From the IMG/VR virus record IMGVR_UViG_3300025421_000003, positions 1 through 40,895 of that record: a DNA stretch of 40,895 nt. One strand, given 5' to 3'. Shown here piece by piece: positions 1-6,139 of this stretch. The notes beneath the pieces are model-generated. The model saw nothing but the letters and a program-made list of their open reading frames with translations. It had not been told where the DNA came from and made no database searches. The translations under genes were made by a program, and so were the position numbers. The stretch's first letter is position 1; each line of letters starts with the position of its first letter. This DNA comes from a virus.

Positions 1-99
1 ATCTCCTCAGCGGAACGCATCAACCAACCCAGCTCGGACGCCAAGCGGTGATGCTCGGGGCGCTAGGAACGGACAGGTTGGGAAGATTCCACTCAAAGA
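1..99. repeat. Left copy of exact 99-bp terminal direct repeat
   Basis: Bases 1-99 are identical to 40797-40895. The repeat lies inside coding sequence: the 3' end of the terminase gene and the 5' end of the portal gene both cross it. That is what a circular or circularly permuted genome looks like when an assembler leaves one k-mer of overlap; 99 is a common k-mer size. I infer a closed circle of 40,796 bp rather than a genuine short terminal repeat, because no packaging-type boundary is seen at the ends. Confidence 0.95.
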
Positions 100-1897
100 A
101 CCATTCAGCCATCACACAGTCGTCCGTTCGTCCATGAGGATACTTCGTTACCTCGTCAATCAACCTCATTGCGACAACCTTCCCCTCACCCCTGCCGGGG
201 AGTCGGACCCGACCAAAGCGCCAATGAGGTGCGATGGTCTCAACACCGAACTGCGGGTCTGACTTATTCCTTGAGGTGGTGTGCGGAAGAATGTCTACAG
301 AGTGCAAGCTACGCCAACGGCGCACATGGTCATATTGTAGCATGAAGCGTTGCGCAGCATTGGCTTCCACGATCCATGTCGTGATGGGAAAGCCCAGCGT
401 CTTGCTTGCGTCCTGCCACTCGTCCATGATGCCAACGAAGCGACCCTCTTGCGAGGACCAGTCAAGGAAATCGGGGGCGTCCATCTTGCGGCGGAGCAGG
501 TCGATCAGGTAGCGGCGGTCGGAGTTTGGGTCGTAGATCCACCACTGGACAGACCAGAAGTTCGTCGGGGAGGGGTCGGCGGTGGCGATGGAGAGGCATT
601 GGTTGGGATCAAGGCCGGGTGGGATCTCTAGGCGCTCACGCTCACGGTCGATGCAACCCACGAACTCGTCGTGTCCGTACACCCAAGCGTTCGGGACTAA
701 AACCTCGGTTGGGTCCACATCCTCCTGCTGGTAGATGACGTTGAACGTCTCACCACGGTTGGACATAAGGGTAGAAATCTTTGACCAAGGGAGCCTTCGT
801 GGTGAGAGTAGGCAACCTTCGGGGTAGGCGAGAGCTGATTTCTTGTGGTTCTCGGGAGCGCACCTGTCGGCATAGTGACTACGGAAGATGATGTGGTGGT
901 ACTTCTTCGCCTTGCGGTCCTCGCCAATCCGCTCGGTCATCTCCTCCTCGTCCAAGTCATCGTCCTCGTCGGCAGTTGGGGCGTTGAGGTCGAGTGCAAA
1001 TCTATATAGATCGTCCGATGCAATCCGCTGTCCCTGCAAGACAAGGAGGCCGCCCGGTTCCAGTCGGGTCTCGCACACATCCTGGTAGATGTCCTGCAAA
1101 GCTTCTTTCTGCTCAAGGGTCCGCATCTTCCTCGGGTCAACGAGGTCATCCCACATCACAAAGTCGTATCGTCCACCGATGAACGAGGTGTCGATTCCAT
1201 AGGAGGACCAAGTAGGTTCCTTCTCCGAGATGGCTCCCTGATCCTCGTCCTGCATGACGATGAACGCCTCGTTGGTCCAAATCTCCTTGTCCAGCGGGCG
1301 GAAGCGTCCGAAGTCTTGGGCGAGGGTACTGACGGCATCAAGGGCGTCACCACGACGCACAGCGTTGATCTCGCCCTTCTCCGGCTCTACTCGCTCAAGG
1401 GTGCGGCGCAGGCGCATGAGGTTGCGCTTGGCGAGGGACATGGTAGCCGAGCCGATCATTCCACGGATGGCACGGTTGCGGCAGGTCAACCACGCAGGGA
1501 TGTCGTGGACGAAGGTAACCGTCTTGCCGGCACCAGGGGGAGCGTTGATGACCACATACTCCTCATTGGGCGTTTCGAGAAGCTTGGCGATGGACTCCGC
1601 CCCCTCCTTCTGCCACGGGGTAGCGATGCGCCCGAAGTACCGTTCCTGAAAGTACCCGAAGTCCTCTAGTGCTCGTCGTGCCTCGGAGGAGAGTTCGGAG
1701 TGCTTTTTGGGTCCGGGCAGATCCTCCATCTGCTTGACAAGGGTGAGTTCCTTGCCCCGAACAGTGGACTTCTCCCGGCTTTCCAAACGTCGAGCGGTGG
1801 CGACAGAGAACCCTGCTTTTTGTGCAGCGTCGGCCTGGGAGTAGCCAGCCTCCCTCAGCCCAAAGAACTTCTGCTTCTGTCCCGGTGTGATCGCCAT
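20..1897 (-). CDS. terL: Terminase large subunit (TerL)
   Basis: DNA-packaging motor ATPase and nuclease, 625 aa. Residues about 17-39 look like a helix-turn-helix (AGYSQADAAQKAGF), which could replace a separate small terminase; no TerS gene was recognised. Walker A is APPGAGKT at about 119-126 and Walker B is YDFVMWDD at about 244-251. The C-terminal RNase H-like nuclease contains a likely catalytic Asp in ATADPSP and the closing HGRTDDCVMAEWF motif. The start ATG at 1897 was chosen over an in-frame upstream codon at 2038 because conserved-looking sequence begins there and AGGA sits about 10 nt upstream; the upstream extension is low complexity and overlaps the next gene. The stop codon overlaps the portal ATG (TGATG). 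Confidence 0.93.
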   Translation of the reverse strand: MAITPGQKQKFFGLREAGYSQADAAQKAGFSVATARRLESREKSTVRGKELTLVKQMEDLPGPKKHSELSSEARRALEDFGYFQERYFGRIATPWQKEGAESIAKLLETPNEEYVVINAPPGAGKTVTFVHDIPAWLTCRNRAIRGMIGSATMSLAKRNLMRLRRTLERVEPEKGEINAVRRGDALDAVSTLAQDFGRFRPLDKEIWTNEAFIVMQDEDQGAISEKEPTWSSYGIDTSFIGGRYDFVMWDDLVDPRKMRTLEQKEALQDIYQDVCETRLEPGGLLVLQGQRIASDDLYRFALDLNAPTADEDDDLDEEEMTERIGEDRKAKKYHHIIFRSHYADRCAPENHKKSALAYPEGCLLSPRRLPWSKISTLMSNRGETFNVIYQQEDVDPTEVLVPNAWVYGHDEFVGCIDRERERLEIPPGLDPNQCLSIATADPSPTNFWSVQWWIYDPNSDRRYLIDLLRRKMDAPDFLDWSSQEGRFVGIMDEWQDASKTLGFPITTWIVEANAAQRFMLQYDHVRRWRSLHSVDILPHTTSRNKSDPQFGVETIAPHWRFGRVRLPGRGEGKVVAMRLIDEVTKYPHGRTDDCVMAEWFFEWNLPNLSVPSAPSITAWRPSWVG

Positions 1898-1973
1898 TTG
1901 TGGTATCCTAACTGAACCAACTCCCTTGGTGCGAGTGCGGTTCCCGATTCCTCCTCGGTGAACCCTCGCGTCC

Positions 1974-2195
1974 TTACTTGTAGGTGGGAGCGCCGGCGAC
2001 ACCAAGCAGCTTGCCGACCTTGGGGTACTTGTGCTCAAGCGCCCGCACGCCAGCAGCGTAGACAGCAGCAGTCACCGAACCGATGGCCGCAACAATGTCA
2101 GACGACTTTATGCCGAAGTGGGCAAGGATCGAAATGCCAAACCCGACAGCAATGGGGGTGACGGAGCGGACAATGGAGCGGGTGAGATCGGTCAT
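1974..2195 (-). CDS. Small membrane protein, holin-like
   Basis: 73 aa. A short basic N-terminus (MTDLTRSIVRS) is followed by a hydrophobic stretch of about 20 residues (VTPIAVGFGISILAHFG), a second weaker hydrophobic segment (IVAAIGSVTAAVYAAGV) and a basic tail ending in GAPTYK. Small two-helix proteins of this style are common in actinobacteriophages and are often annotated as holins, but no lysis partner sits beside it: the endolysin is about 15 kb away. The start ATG overlaps the stop of the upstream gene (TGATG), so translation is probably coupled. A virion-assembly role beside TerL is an alternative. Confidence 0.75.
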   Translation of the reverse strand: MTDLTRSIVRSVTPIAVGFGISILAHFGIKSSDIVAAIGSVTAAVYAAGVRALEHKYPKVGKLLGVAGAPTYK

Positions 2196-2443
2196 CAGTC
2201 CAGTGTACTGTAGTAACTCTCATCATCATCATCGTCACCAGGACAGTAGATGGCAACCTCGTGAATCCGCAATCCCTCTACAAAACCTTCGATGGTGGTG
2301 GAGTGGATCTCGGTCCCACAGAACTCGCAGACCCAGCACTCCTCCTCCTCAACATTAGTCTCCTCAAGTTGACGATAGTAGAGCCACAGCTCCACAAACT
2401 GCAACACGACAAGTAGGGTGACGAGGCCGATGAGTGTACTCAT
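2195..2443 (-). CDS. Membrane-anchored Cys-containing acidic protein
   Basis: 82 aa, first gene of the leftward packaging/structural operon. An N-terminal transmembrane helix (about residues 3-23) is followed by an acidic linker, a CWVCEFCG cluster with a later Cys near residue 67 suggesting metal binding, and a run of five aspartates at the C-terminus. Function unknown. The start ATG at 2443 is preceded by GGGGGG. A TAGTGT hexamer lies six bases upstream of the ATG, so a leaderless transcript, common in actinobacteria, is possible. Confidence 0.7.
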   Translation of the reverse strand: MSTLIGLVTLLVVLQFVELWLYYRQLEETNVEEEECWVCEFCGTEIHSTTIEGFVEGLRIHEVAIYCPGDDDDDESYYSTLD

Positions 2444-2487
2444 CCCCCCACACTACATGCACAGATGAGGAGTGCGTGTGAAGAAAG

Positions 2488-2504
2488 TTATCCACAGGCT
2501 GTGG
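2488..2504. promoter_or_regulatory. DnaA-box sequence within an inverted repeat
   Basis: TTATCCACA at 2488-2496 matches the bacterial DnaA consensus exactly. It overlaps a perfect inverted repeat CCACAG-G-CTGTGG at 2492-2504, whose right arm extends into a degenerate second box on the opposite strand (TTTCCCACA, two mismatches). A single perfect box can occur by chance in a genome this size, but its position in the only large non-coding region argues for function. Confidence 0.45.
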
Positions 2505-3025
2505 GAAACATCCCCTTGACAGTCGTGATACGGTGAAGCCGCACCGCAGTTCACGAGGAACACCTGCGGCTGAATCGCAAATGGTTACTGTGTCCCTAGC
2601 TCGGGGCGGTGCTCGTGAAGTTATCTTTTCACTTGAGTCTCTAACCGACAACCAAGTAGATCGATAGATCCGTTGTACCGATTCTCGGTATAAGAGGAGG
2701 ATCAAGAAGTAGGAGATCGTAGTCCAGGATCTCCTCAGAGGGGTCTCAGGGCCTCTCAGAGCCATCGAATCTCAAGCTGCTGGGGTTGACAGCCAGTGAG
2801 ATGCAAATGAGCGGTATGTGTGATTGCAGTAACACGGCATATCAGACCCACCCGCCCCGGCACACACCCCGTCAGACTCACCCACCCACGCCGACAGACT
2901 GTAGTAGAACACACTACACACGAACCCGACACGATCACGCGAGAGTGTAGGGGGATGAGAGACAAGTAGGGAGGATGGGGGAGATTTGGCATAGGACCAA
3001 CCTAGGGCCATCCATCCATGACCTA

Positions 3026-3042
3026 GAGCTGGGTGGCAGCTC
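3026..3042. promoter_or_regulatory. Inverted repeat GAGCTG/CAGCTC
   Basis: A perfect 6-bp stem with a 5-nt loop, followed by CCCCC. It lies about 35 bp upstream of the rightward promoter -35 and beside a second palindrome. It could be a protein-binding site or a weak transcript-end hairpin; there is no T-tract. Confidence 0.35.
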
Positions 3043-3054
3043 CCCCATCTGGCG

Positions 3055-3069
3055 GGGAAGATTCTTCCC
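3055..3069. promoter_or_regulatory. Perfect 15-bp palindrome, operator candidate
   Basis: GGGAAGA-T-TCTTCCC is a perfect 7+1+7 dyad. It ends 8 bp before the -35 hexamer of the rightward promoter candidate, the expected place for an activator or repressor site. A central 1-nt spacer cannot form a hairpin loop, so a dimeric DNA-binding protein is more likely than an RNA structure. The ParB-like protein encoded just downstream, with its two DNA-binding domains, is an obvious candidate ligand. Confidence 0.45.
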
Positions 3070-3077
3070 TAATGGGG

Positions 3078-3106
3078 TTGCATTCTGTAGCGCATGAGAC
3101 TACAGT
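3078..3106 (+). promoter_or_regulatory. Rightward promoter candidate for the parB module
   Basis: TTGCAT (3078-3083), 17-bp spacer, TACAGT (3101-3106). Transcription would begin near 3113, placing a CGGGA/TCCCG hairpin (3115-3131, 7-nt loop) at the very 5' end of the RNA, about 20 nt before the first start codon. The match to the sigma70/SigA consensus is moderate (TTG plus four of six in the -10), but the position is right and no better candidate is visible. Confidence 0.45.
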
Positions 3107-3152
3107 GAGACCAACGGGATAGACAGTCCCGCTAGAGATGGGAGACAGTGAG

Positions 3153-3329
3153 ATGCTAGACGCCTACACGATGCGCCACCTTAGAGAATGGTCGCTTCGC
3201 AACGTTCGACCAAGTGAATATGACGCATGGATTGATTATGTGCTCGGGGAGCTTGTGGCAGACCCAACGCTAGTGGACCTTGGATGGGCTACTCACCACG
3301 TCGCTTTCGTAACCAAGGTGGACGCGTGA
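3153..3329 (+). CDS. Small protein of unknown function, first gene of rightward module
   Basis: 58 aa from the ATG at 3153 (MLDAYTMRHLREW...). This start was preferred over an in-frame ATG at 3138 because GGGAGA sits 7 nt upstream of 3153, whereas 3138 has no clear ribosome-binding site. The protein is acidic and aromatic-rich (SEYDAWIDYVLGELVADP) and probably helical, with no recognised domain. Its TGA overlaps the GTG start of parB (GTGA), so the two are probably translationally coupled. A role as a small ParB partner or regulator is possible but unsupported. Confidence 0.6.
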   Translation: MLDAYTMRHLREWSLRNVRPSEYDAWIDYVLGELVADPTLVDLGWATHHVAFVTKVDA

Positions 3330-4195
3330 GACTAGAGACCATTCCTACCGCGGCCATCGTCGCGGATAACTACCGCGAGGCGTTCGACCCGGATGCATTG
3401 CGGGAGCTCGCCGACAGTATTGCCGCCAGTGGCCTGGCGATGCCGCCTACCGTGGAACCCCATGGGGACGGCACCTATCTGCTAGTTGATGGGGAGCGTA
3501 GGCTACGCGCGTGCCGGGATATCTTGGGATGGGAGACCATTCCCGCCACGATCCGCGAGGCTATGAGCACCGCGGAGCGTCTCGCGCTGCAACTCACCGC
3601 CAACGTCTCACGCCGCGACACTCTGCCTTATGAAGATGGCGCTGCCATTCTTGCAATGATGGATGGCGGCGAGACCCTAGAGAACGTGGCGCGTAGGATC
3701 GGCAAGGGTGCAAGATGGTGCCGGGATCGTGTCGATATTGCGCGGGGATGCTCCCCGGCTACTTGTGACGCGATTAGGACCGGGATCGTCGGCGTTCGTC
3801 TCGCCGCTACCCTCTCGCGCCTAGACCACAATAGGCAGAGGATCGCGGTCGCCGCGGTAGTGTCCGGGGATCTCACGCCTAGCGAACTAGCGGCCAAGGT
3901 GGACAAGCTGGCCGCCGATCAGTCGGCAGAATCGGTTGAAGCGTTCGCGTTCGCTATCGAAGAATGGACCGAGGCTAAGCGCGTGACCGTGGCACGAGAG
4001 TCTGCCGCCGCCGATACGATGCCGCTCGGACGTACTGAGATAGCGGAGATGCTCGGAGTACGTACCGCCACGGTAGGGCAATGGATCACCCGCGACCTAC
4101 TCCCGCCGCCCGATGGCCGCATCTCCGGGTCGCCAGTCTGGCACCGTGAGACCGTCACCGCGTGGGCTATCGACACGGGAAGGATGGGCGCATGA
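3326..4195 (+). CDS. parB: ParB-like protein with C-terminal winged-helix domain
   Basis: 289 aa. Residues 1-95 form a ParB/Spo0J N-terminal domain, with the signature GERRLRACRDILGW at about 55-68. A central helix-turn-helix region follows (about 100-150, ENVARRIGKGARWCRDRVDIAR). The last 60 residues look like an excisionase/MerR-type winged helix (RTEIAEMLGVRTATVGQW ... SPVWHRETVTAWA). ParB proteins bind parS sites and spread as CTP-dependent clamps; ParB-like phage proteins can also be transcription regulators. No ParA ATPase was found anywhere in the genome, so classical partition is doubtful. The GTG start at 3326 has AAGGTGG upstream and overlaps the preceding stop; an ATG at 3284 lies deep in the upstream gene. 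The extra winged helix is an unusual addition. Confidence 0.85.
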   Translation: MRLETIPTAAIVADNYREAFDPDALRELADSIAASGLAMPPTVEPHGDGTYLLVDGERRLRACRDILGWETIPATIREAMSTAERLALQLTANVSRRDTLPYEDGAAILAMMDGGETLENVARRIGKGARWCRDRVDIARGCSPATCDAIRTGIVGVRLAATLSRLDHNRQRIAVAAVVSGDLTPSELAAKVDKLAADQSAESVEAFAFAIEEWTEAKRVTVARESAAADTMPLGRTEIAEMLGVRTATVGQWITRDLLPPPDGRISGSPVWHRETVTAWAIDTGRMGA

Positions 4196-4377
4196 GTGAA
4201 CGATCCTACCGGGACCGCGGCCAGCTATTTGGGACCGATGGCACGGTCTCATGGATAGAGCCGGATTTATTCTCCGACCCCGTAGAGATTAGCACCGCGG
4301 AGCTATTGACAGACACGCCGCAAGGCATTAGCGTTACAGACGAGACACAACAGAACCCCGACACGGGGAGAGAGTAG
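4192..4377 (+). CDS. Small acidic protein of unknown function
   Basis: 61 aa, starting MSERSYRDRGQLFGTDG at the ATG that overlaps the parB stop (ATGA). It is polar and acidic, with no Cys, no membrane segment and a probably disordered C-terminal half rich in Thr, Asp and Gln. The tight overlap with parB suggests co-expression and possibly a joint function. No family recognised. Confidence 0.6.
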   Translation: MSERSYRDRGQLFGTDGTVSWIEPDLFSDPVEISTAELLTDTPQGISVTDETQQNPDTGRE

Positions 4378-4382
4378 GCAGG

Positions 4383-4553
4383 ATGATGGCAGACACTTAC
4401 ACTTACAAGTTGACGGGGACCGATGCGGACGGGCGCAGGTTCACCAAGCGGGGGCCGGGGAACTACCTGGCAGCGCACAACGTCTACCGCGGGAACTTGT
4501 GGGAATCCGTGAACGGTGGCCCCTGGCGCAAGGTCCGCACCTGGTCTAACTAG
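4383..4553 (+). CDS. Small basic protein of unknown function
   Basis: 56 aa (MMADTYTYKLTGTDADGRRF...). The sequence looks like a small beta-rich fold, with alternating polar and aromatic residues and three Trp near the C-terminus (NLWESVNGGPWRKVRTWSN). AGG directly precedes the first ATG and GAGAGTAGG lies a little further upstream; the second ATG at 4386 may be used instead. Five bases separate it from the previous gene. Its stop codon lies 8 bases before RNA element A. The basic charge is compatible with nucleic-acid binding but this is not shown. Confidence 0.55.
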   Translation: MMADTYTYKLTGTDADGRRFTKRGPGNYLAAHNVYRGNLWESVNGGPWRKVRTWSN

Positions 4554-4561
4554 GTGAGGCG

Positions 4562-4620
4562 TCCCGCCTTGGAGCTTGGCTAGGTTCGATTCCTAGCGCG
4601 GGAGCGGTGCCACCCGGCAC
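4562..4620 (+). ncRNA. Structured RNA element, copy A (tRNA-like T-arm plus hairpin)
   Basis: Stem P1 pairs TCCCGC (4562-4567) with GCGGGA (4598-4603). Inside it, GCTAGG (4579-4584) pairs with CCTAGC (4592-4597) around the 7-nt loop TTCGATT, which is exactly the size and sequence of a tRNA T-loop. An 11-nt linker replaces the D and anticodon arms. After GCG comes a second hairpin GTGCC-ACCC-GGCAC (4607-4620), then CTAGA and a purine-rich ribosome-binding region leading to the ATG at 4646. Copy B at 5307-5369 has the same architecture with compensatory changes. It probably acts as a leader, RNA-processing site or tRNA mimic between genes; the class is not one I recognise. Confidence 0.6.
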
Positions 4621-4645
4621 TAGACAGAGACAGAACGGAGACAGA

Positions 4646-5134
4646 ATGTCAGACAATGATCAGAAGATGACGGAGGACCACGCCGACGATACCGCTAAGG
4701 GGTTGCGCGCGTGGGATGCAATGATGGCCGCATGGCTCGACGCCGGGCAGGACGCCGACGAGACGCGCGCCATTCTGAACCGCGCCCGCCTCGCTGGTGG
4801 TGACGGATGGCAGGCAAGCCGGGACGCGTTGCGCCTGGCCGATGAGTACGACGCGCTAGAGGACGGGGGACCGTGGGACGCGTTCACGTCCGACCTTCTC
4901 GAAGCCTACGCCGAAGCGCGCGTGTCAATGTCGGGGGAGGTCACCGCTACCGCCCTGGTCTACTTGTTGGGGTTCGGTGGTCCGAACGTCCGCGCCCGGT
5001 ACGATGAGGGCGAGACCGTTACCGTGCTGGTGGACTGGTGGGGGTCGCACGCGTCGCGAACGGTCCACGTTCCCGCCTTGGCCGCATGGATGGCCGGGGA
5101 GCTTGACACGCTTGACGCCGGGGTGAACGCATGA
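4646..5134 (+). CDS. Protein of unknown function downstream of RNA element A
   Basis: 162 aa starting MSDNDQKMTEDHADD, with ACGGAGA about 6 nt upstream of the ATG at 4646; an earlier in-frame ATG at 4607 lies inside the RNA element. The N-terminal two-thirds is acidic and helical (AWDAMMAAWLDAGQDADETRAILNR is one such stretch). A C-terminal part (about 105-160) looks beta-rich and carries ARYDEGETVTVLVDWWG. Codon choice is strongly GC-ending, as in the rest of this rightward module. The stop overlaps the start of the next gene (ATGA). No domain recognised. Confidence 0.65.
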   Translation: MSDNDQKMTEDHADDTAKGLRAWDAMMAAWLDAGQDADETRAILNRARLAGGDGWQASRDALRLADEYDALEDGGPWDAFTSDLLEAYAEARVSMSGEVTATALVYLLGFGGPNVRARYDEGETVTVLVDWWGSHASRTVHVPALAAWMAGELDTLDAGVNA

Positions 5135-5301
5135 CCCGCCCGCATTGGGAGCGCGTGACCGTGGCCGGGGGTATTTGGGGGTTGGTATTCTTCGCCGTCG
5201 CCCTTGGGATCGGGGTCTACCCGTTCGCCGCCGACCTTGCCGCCTTGGGAGGGTTCACCCTTGGCGCAACGGTCGCCCACAAGACCACCCGCAAGCGGTA
5301 G
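5131..5301 (+). CDS. Small membrane protein with two hydrophobic segments
   Basis: 56 aa (MTRPHWERVTVAGGIWGLVF...). A hydrophobic helix spans about residues 11-30 and a second covers about 33-48, with a basic C-terminus (HKTTRKR). The start overlaps the previous stop (ATGA). The stop codon lies 5 bases before the P1 stem of RNA element B. It could be a small inner-membrane regulator, an immunity or superinfection-exclusion protein, or a holin-like protein; the sequence does not discriminate. Confidence 0.6.
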   Translation: MTRPHWERVTVAGGIWGLVFFAVALGIGVYPFAADLAALGGFTLGATVAHKTTRKR

Positions 5302-5306
5302 CGGGT

Positions 5307-5369
5307 TCCCCGCCCTGGTGGGCGTGGCCGGGTTCGATTCCTGGCCGGGGAGCGGTGGCAGGTTGCCAC
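5307..5369 (+). ncRNA. Structured RNA element, copy B (tRNA-like T-arm plus hairpin)
   Basis: P1 pairs TCCCC (5307-5311) with GGGGA (5347-5351). The T-arm-like stem pairs GGCCGGG (5326-5332) with CCTGGCC (5340-5346), including one G-U, around the same TTCGATT loop as copy A. Between them a small hairpin GCCC-TGGT-GGGC (5312-5323) makes a three-way junction. A second hairpin GTGGCA-GGT-TGCCAC (5355-5369) follows, then CTAGA, AGGAG and the ATG at 5390. Stem positions differ from copy A in paired fashion (U-A in A versus C-G in B in the T-stem; C-G versus G-C in the second hairpin), which favours a functional RNA over DNA-level repetition. Confidence 0.6.
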
Positions 5370-5389
5370 TAGAACAGGAGCTAGAGACA

Positions 5390-5548
5390 ATGGGATTCAT
5401 GGAGGATCATTTCATCATCGTCAAGGTGGGAGGGGAGAGCGAGACCGACCACGCCGCCAAGCTTGATGGGCCAGACCCGCGCCACGTTCCCGAGATCTGC
5501 CTGACGTGCCGCAACATCGACGCCGAGCGCAAAAGGGTGGAAGCATGA
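5390..5548 (+). CDS. Small protein of unknown function downstream of RNA element B
   Basis: 52 aa (MGFMEDHFIIVKVGGESETD...). AGGAG lies about 10 nt before the ATG at 5390; a second ATG at 5399 is also possible. It contains a single CLTC pair (EICLTCRNIDAERK) near residue 37, too few cysteines for a zinc ribbon alone unless it dimerises. It is coupled to the next gene by an ATGA overlap. Confidence 0.6.
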   Translation: MGFMEDHFIIVKVGGESETDHAAKLDGPDPRHVPEICLTCRNIDAERKRVEA

Positions 5549-5844
5549 CCGAGAATCAGACACGCGCCGACCGTGCCTATCGTCTCGCCCTGGTCTACCG
5601 GCAATGGGTGGGGGCAGAGGAGGATGACCCCGAGACCGTCCTAGCCGACATCCTCGCGGATATGATGCACGAGAACGGGGAGGACTTTGACGCCGCGCTA
5701 GACCGTGCTCGGAGGAACTACGACGCCGAGAGCGGGCCAACGTGCGAGAGCTGCGCCAGCAACATGCACCCCAACGCCGCAAGCGATGCCGTGGCCGTGT
5801 CGGGGTTCGTGTTGTGCGCCGACTGCATCGAGGTGGGAGCATGA
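5545..5844 (+). CDS. Small protein with C-terminal CxxC pairs
   Basis: 99 aa. The N-terminal 65 residues are acidic and helical (LADILADMMHENGEDFDAA), and the C-terminus holds two CxxC motifs (TCESCASN and LCADCIE) about 22 residues apart, a likely zinc-ribbon site. GGGTGGAAGC precedes the ATG at 5545. Overlaps both neighbours by 4 bases. Probably a DNA- or protein-binding accessory protein; function unknown. Confidence 0.65.
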   Translation: MTENQTRADRAYRLALVYRQWVGAEEDDPETVLADILADMMHENGEDFDAALDRARRNYDAESGPTCESCASNMHPNAASDAVAVSGFVLCADCIEVGA

Positions 5845-6005
5845 CCTACCGCACCGTATCCGAGAGGCTACGCGCCCTGGACGCCCGCAACGCCCGCGAG
5901 ATGGGGAACGCGGGACCGCCTACCGCCGACTGGCCGACCGTCGAGGAGAGGAGAGGAGAGCTGCGCCGGCTCAAGCGGTGGGAGGCCGAACCCGATCCCC
6001 ACTAG
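5841..6005 (+). CDS. Small charged protein, last gene of rightward module
   Basis: 54 aa (MTYRTVSERLRALDARNARE...), rich in Arg and Glu and predicted to be mostly helical, with a Pro-rich C-terminus. The ATG at 5841 overlaps the upstream stop and is preceded by GAGGTGGGAGC. The first copy of the 12-bp intergenic repeat begins 2 bases after its stop. No family recognised. Confidence 0.6.
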   Translation: MTYRTVSERLRALDARNAREMGNAGPPTADWPTVEERRGELRRLKRWEAEPDPH

Positions 6006-6040
6006 TCTTGGCACCGCGGAGGTGCTAAGGTGACACCAGT

Positions 6041-6056
6041 TCGGGGGACGCCCCGA
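6041..6056 (+). other. Hairpin TCGGGG-GACG-CCCCGA
   Basis: A perfect 6-bp stem with a 4-nt loop sits immediately upstream of the main terminator hairpin in the 3' region of the rightward transcript. It may stabilise the RNA 3' end or assist termination. Confidence 0.4.
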
Positions 6057-6062
6057 TTAGAG

Positions 6063-6093
6063 AAGCCCCACGGTCCTGTCTCCCGTGGGGCTT
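6063..6093. terminator. Strong intrinsic terminator, probably bidirectional
   Basis: AAGCCCCACGG (6063-6073) pairs perfectly with CCGTGGGGCTT (6083-6093) around a 9-nt loop, an 11-bp GC-rich stem. The rightward strand continues CTTTCTC; the leftward strand continues TTCTCTAAT. It is placed between the converging 3' ends of the rightward module (6005) and the leftward recombination/modification operon (6296), so it can end both. Confidence 0.8.
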
Positions 6094-6139
6094 TCTCGCG
6101 TCTTGGCACCGCGTGGCTTGGCACCGCGTGGGTCTGGCC

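Larger units (their letters stand above)
2444..3137. other. Large non-coding divergent region, possible origin/control region
   Basis: About 700 bp between the leftward and rightward gene sets, without a credible gene. It holds a perfect DnaA-box sequence (2488-2497) inside an inverted repeat, a 6-bp stem TGTAGT/ACTACA (2900-2918), a GAGCTG/CAGCTC stem (3026-3042), a perfect 15-bp palindrome (3055-3069) and a rightward promoter candidate (3078-3106). A pyrimidine-rich stretch rich in CACACC/CACCC occupies about 2850-2920. Open frames crossing it on the minus strand are compositionally odd and lack ribosome-binding sites. The layout is consistent with divergent promoters plus a replication origin, which is inference. 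Confidence 0.6.

Noticed and set aside
1898-2038. N-terminal extension of the terminase to 2038
   Set aside because: The added 47 residues are low complexity, overlap the upstream membrane-protein gene and have no better ribosome site than the ATG at 1897.
2516-2550. TTGACA at 2516 as a rightward promoter
   Set aside because: No -10-like hexamer occurs 15-19 bp downstream; the same is true for TTGACA at 2786.
2364-2992. Two minus-strand open frames (133 and 78 aa) in the large divergent region
   Set aside because: No ribosome-binding sites, compositionally unlike proteins (many Arg, Ser, Cys, Val from skewed DNA), they overlap the DnaA box or the real gene at 2443, and they show no domain-like pattern.
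4579-5346. Phage attachment site derived from a tRNA 3' end
   Set aside because: There are two diverged copies with compensatory stem changes, no exact long core, and no integrase in the genome.
4554-5389. Intact tRNA genes at the two GGTTCGATTCC sites
   Set aside because: Only a T-arm and an acceptor-like stem are present; the space between the 5' closing strand and T-arm is 11-14 nt, too short for D and anticodon arms.
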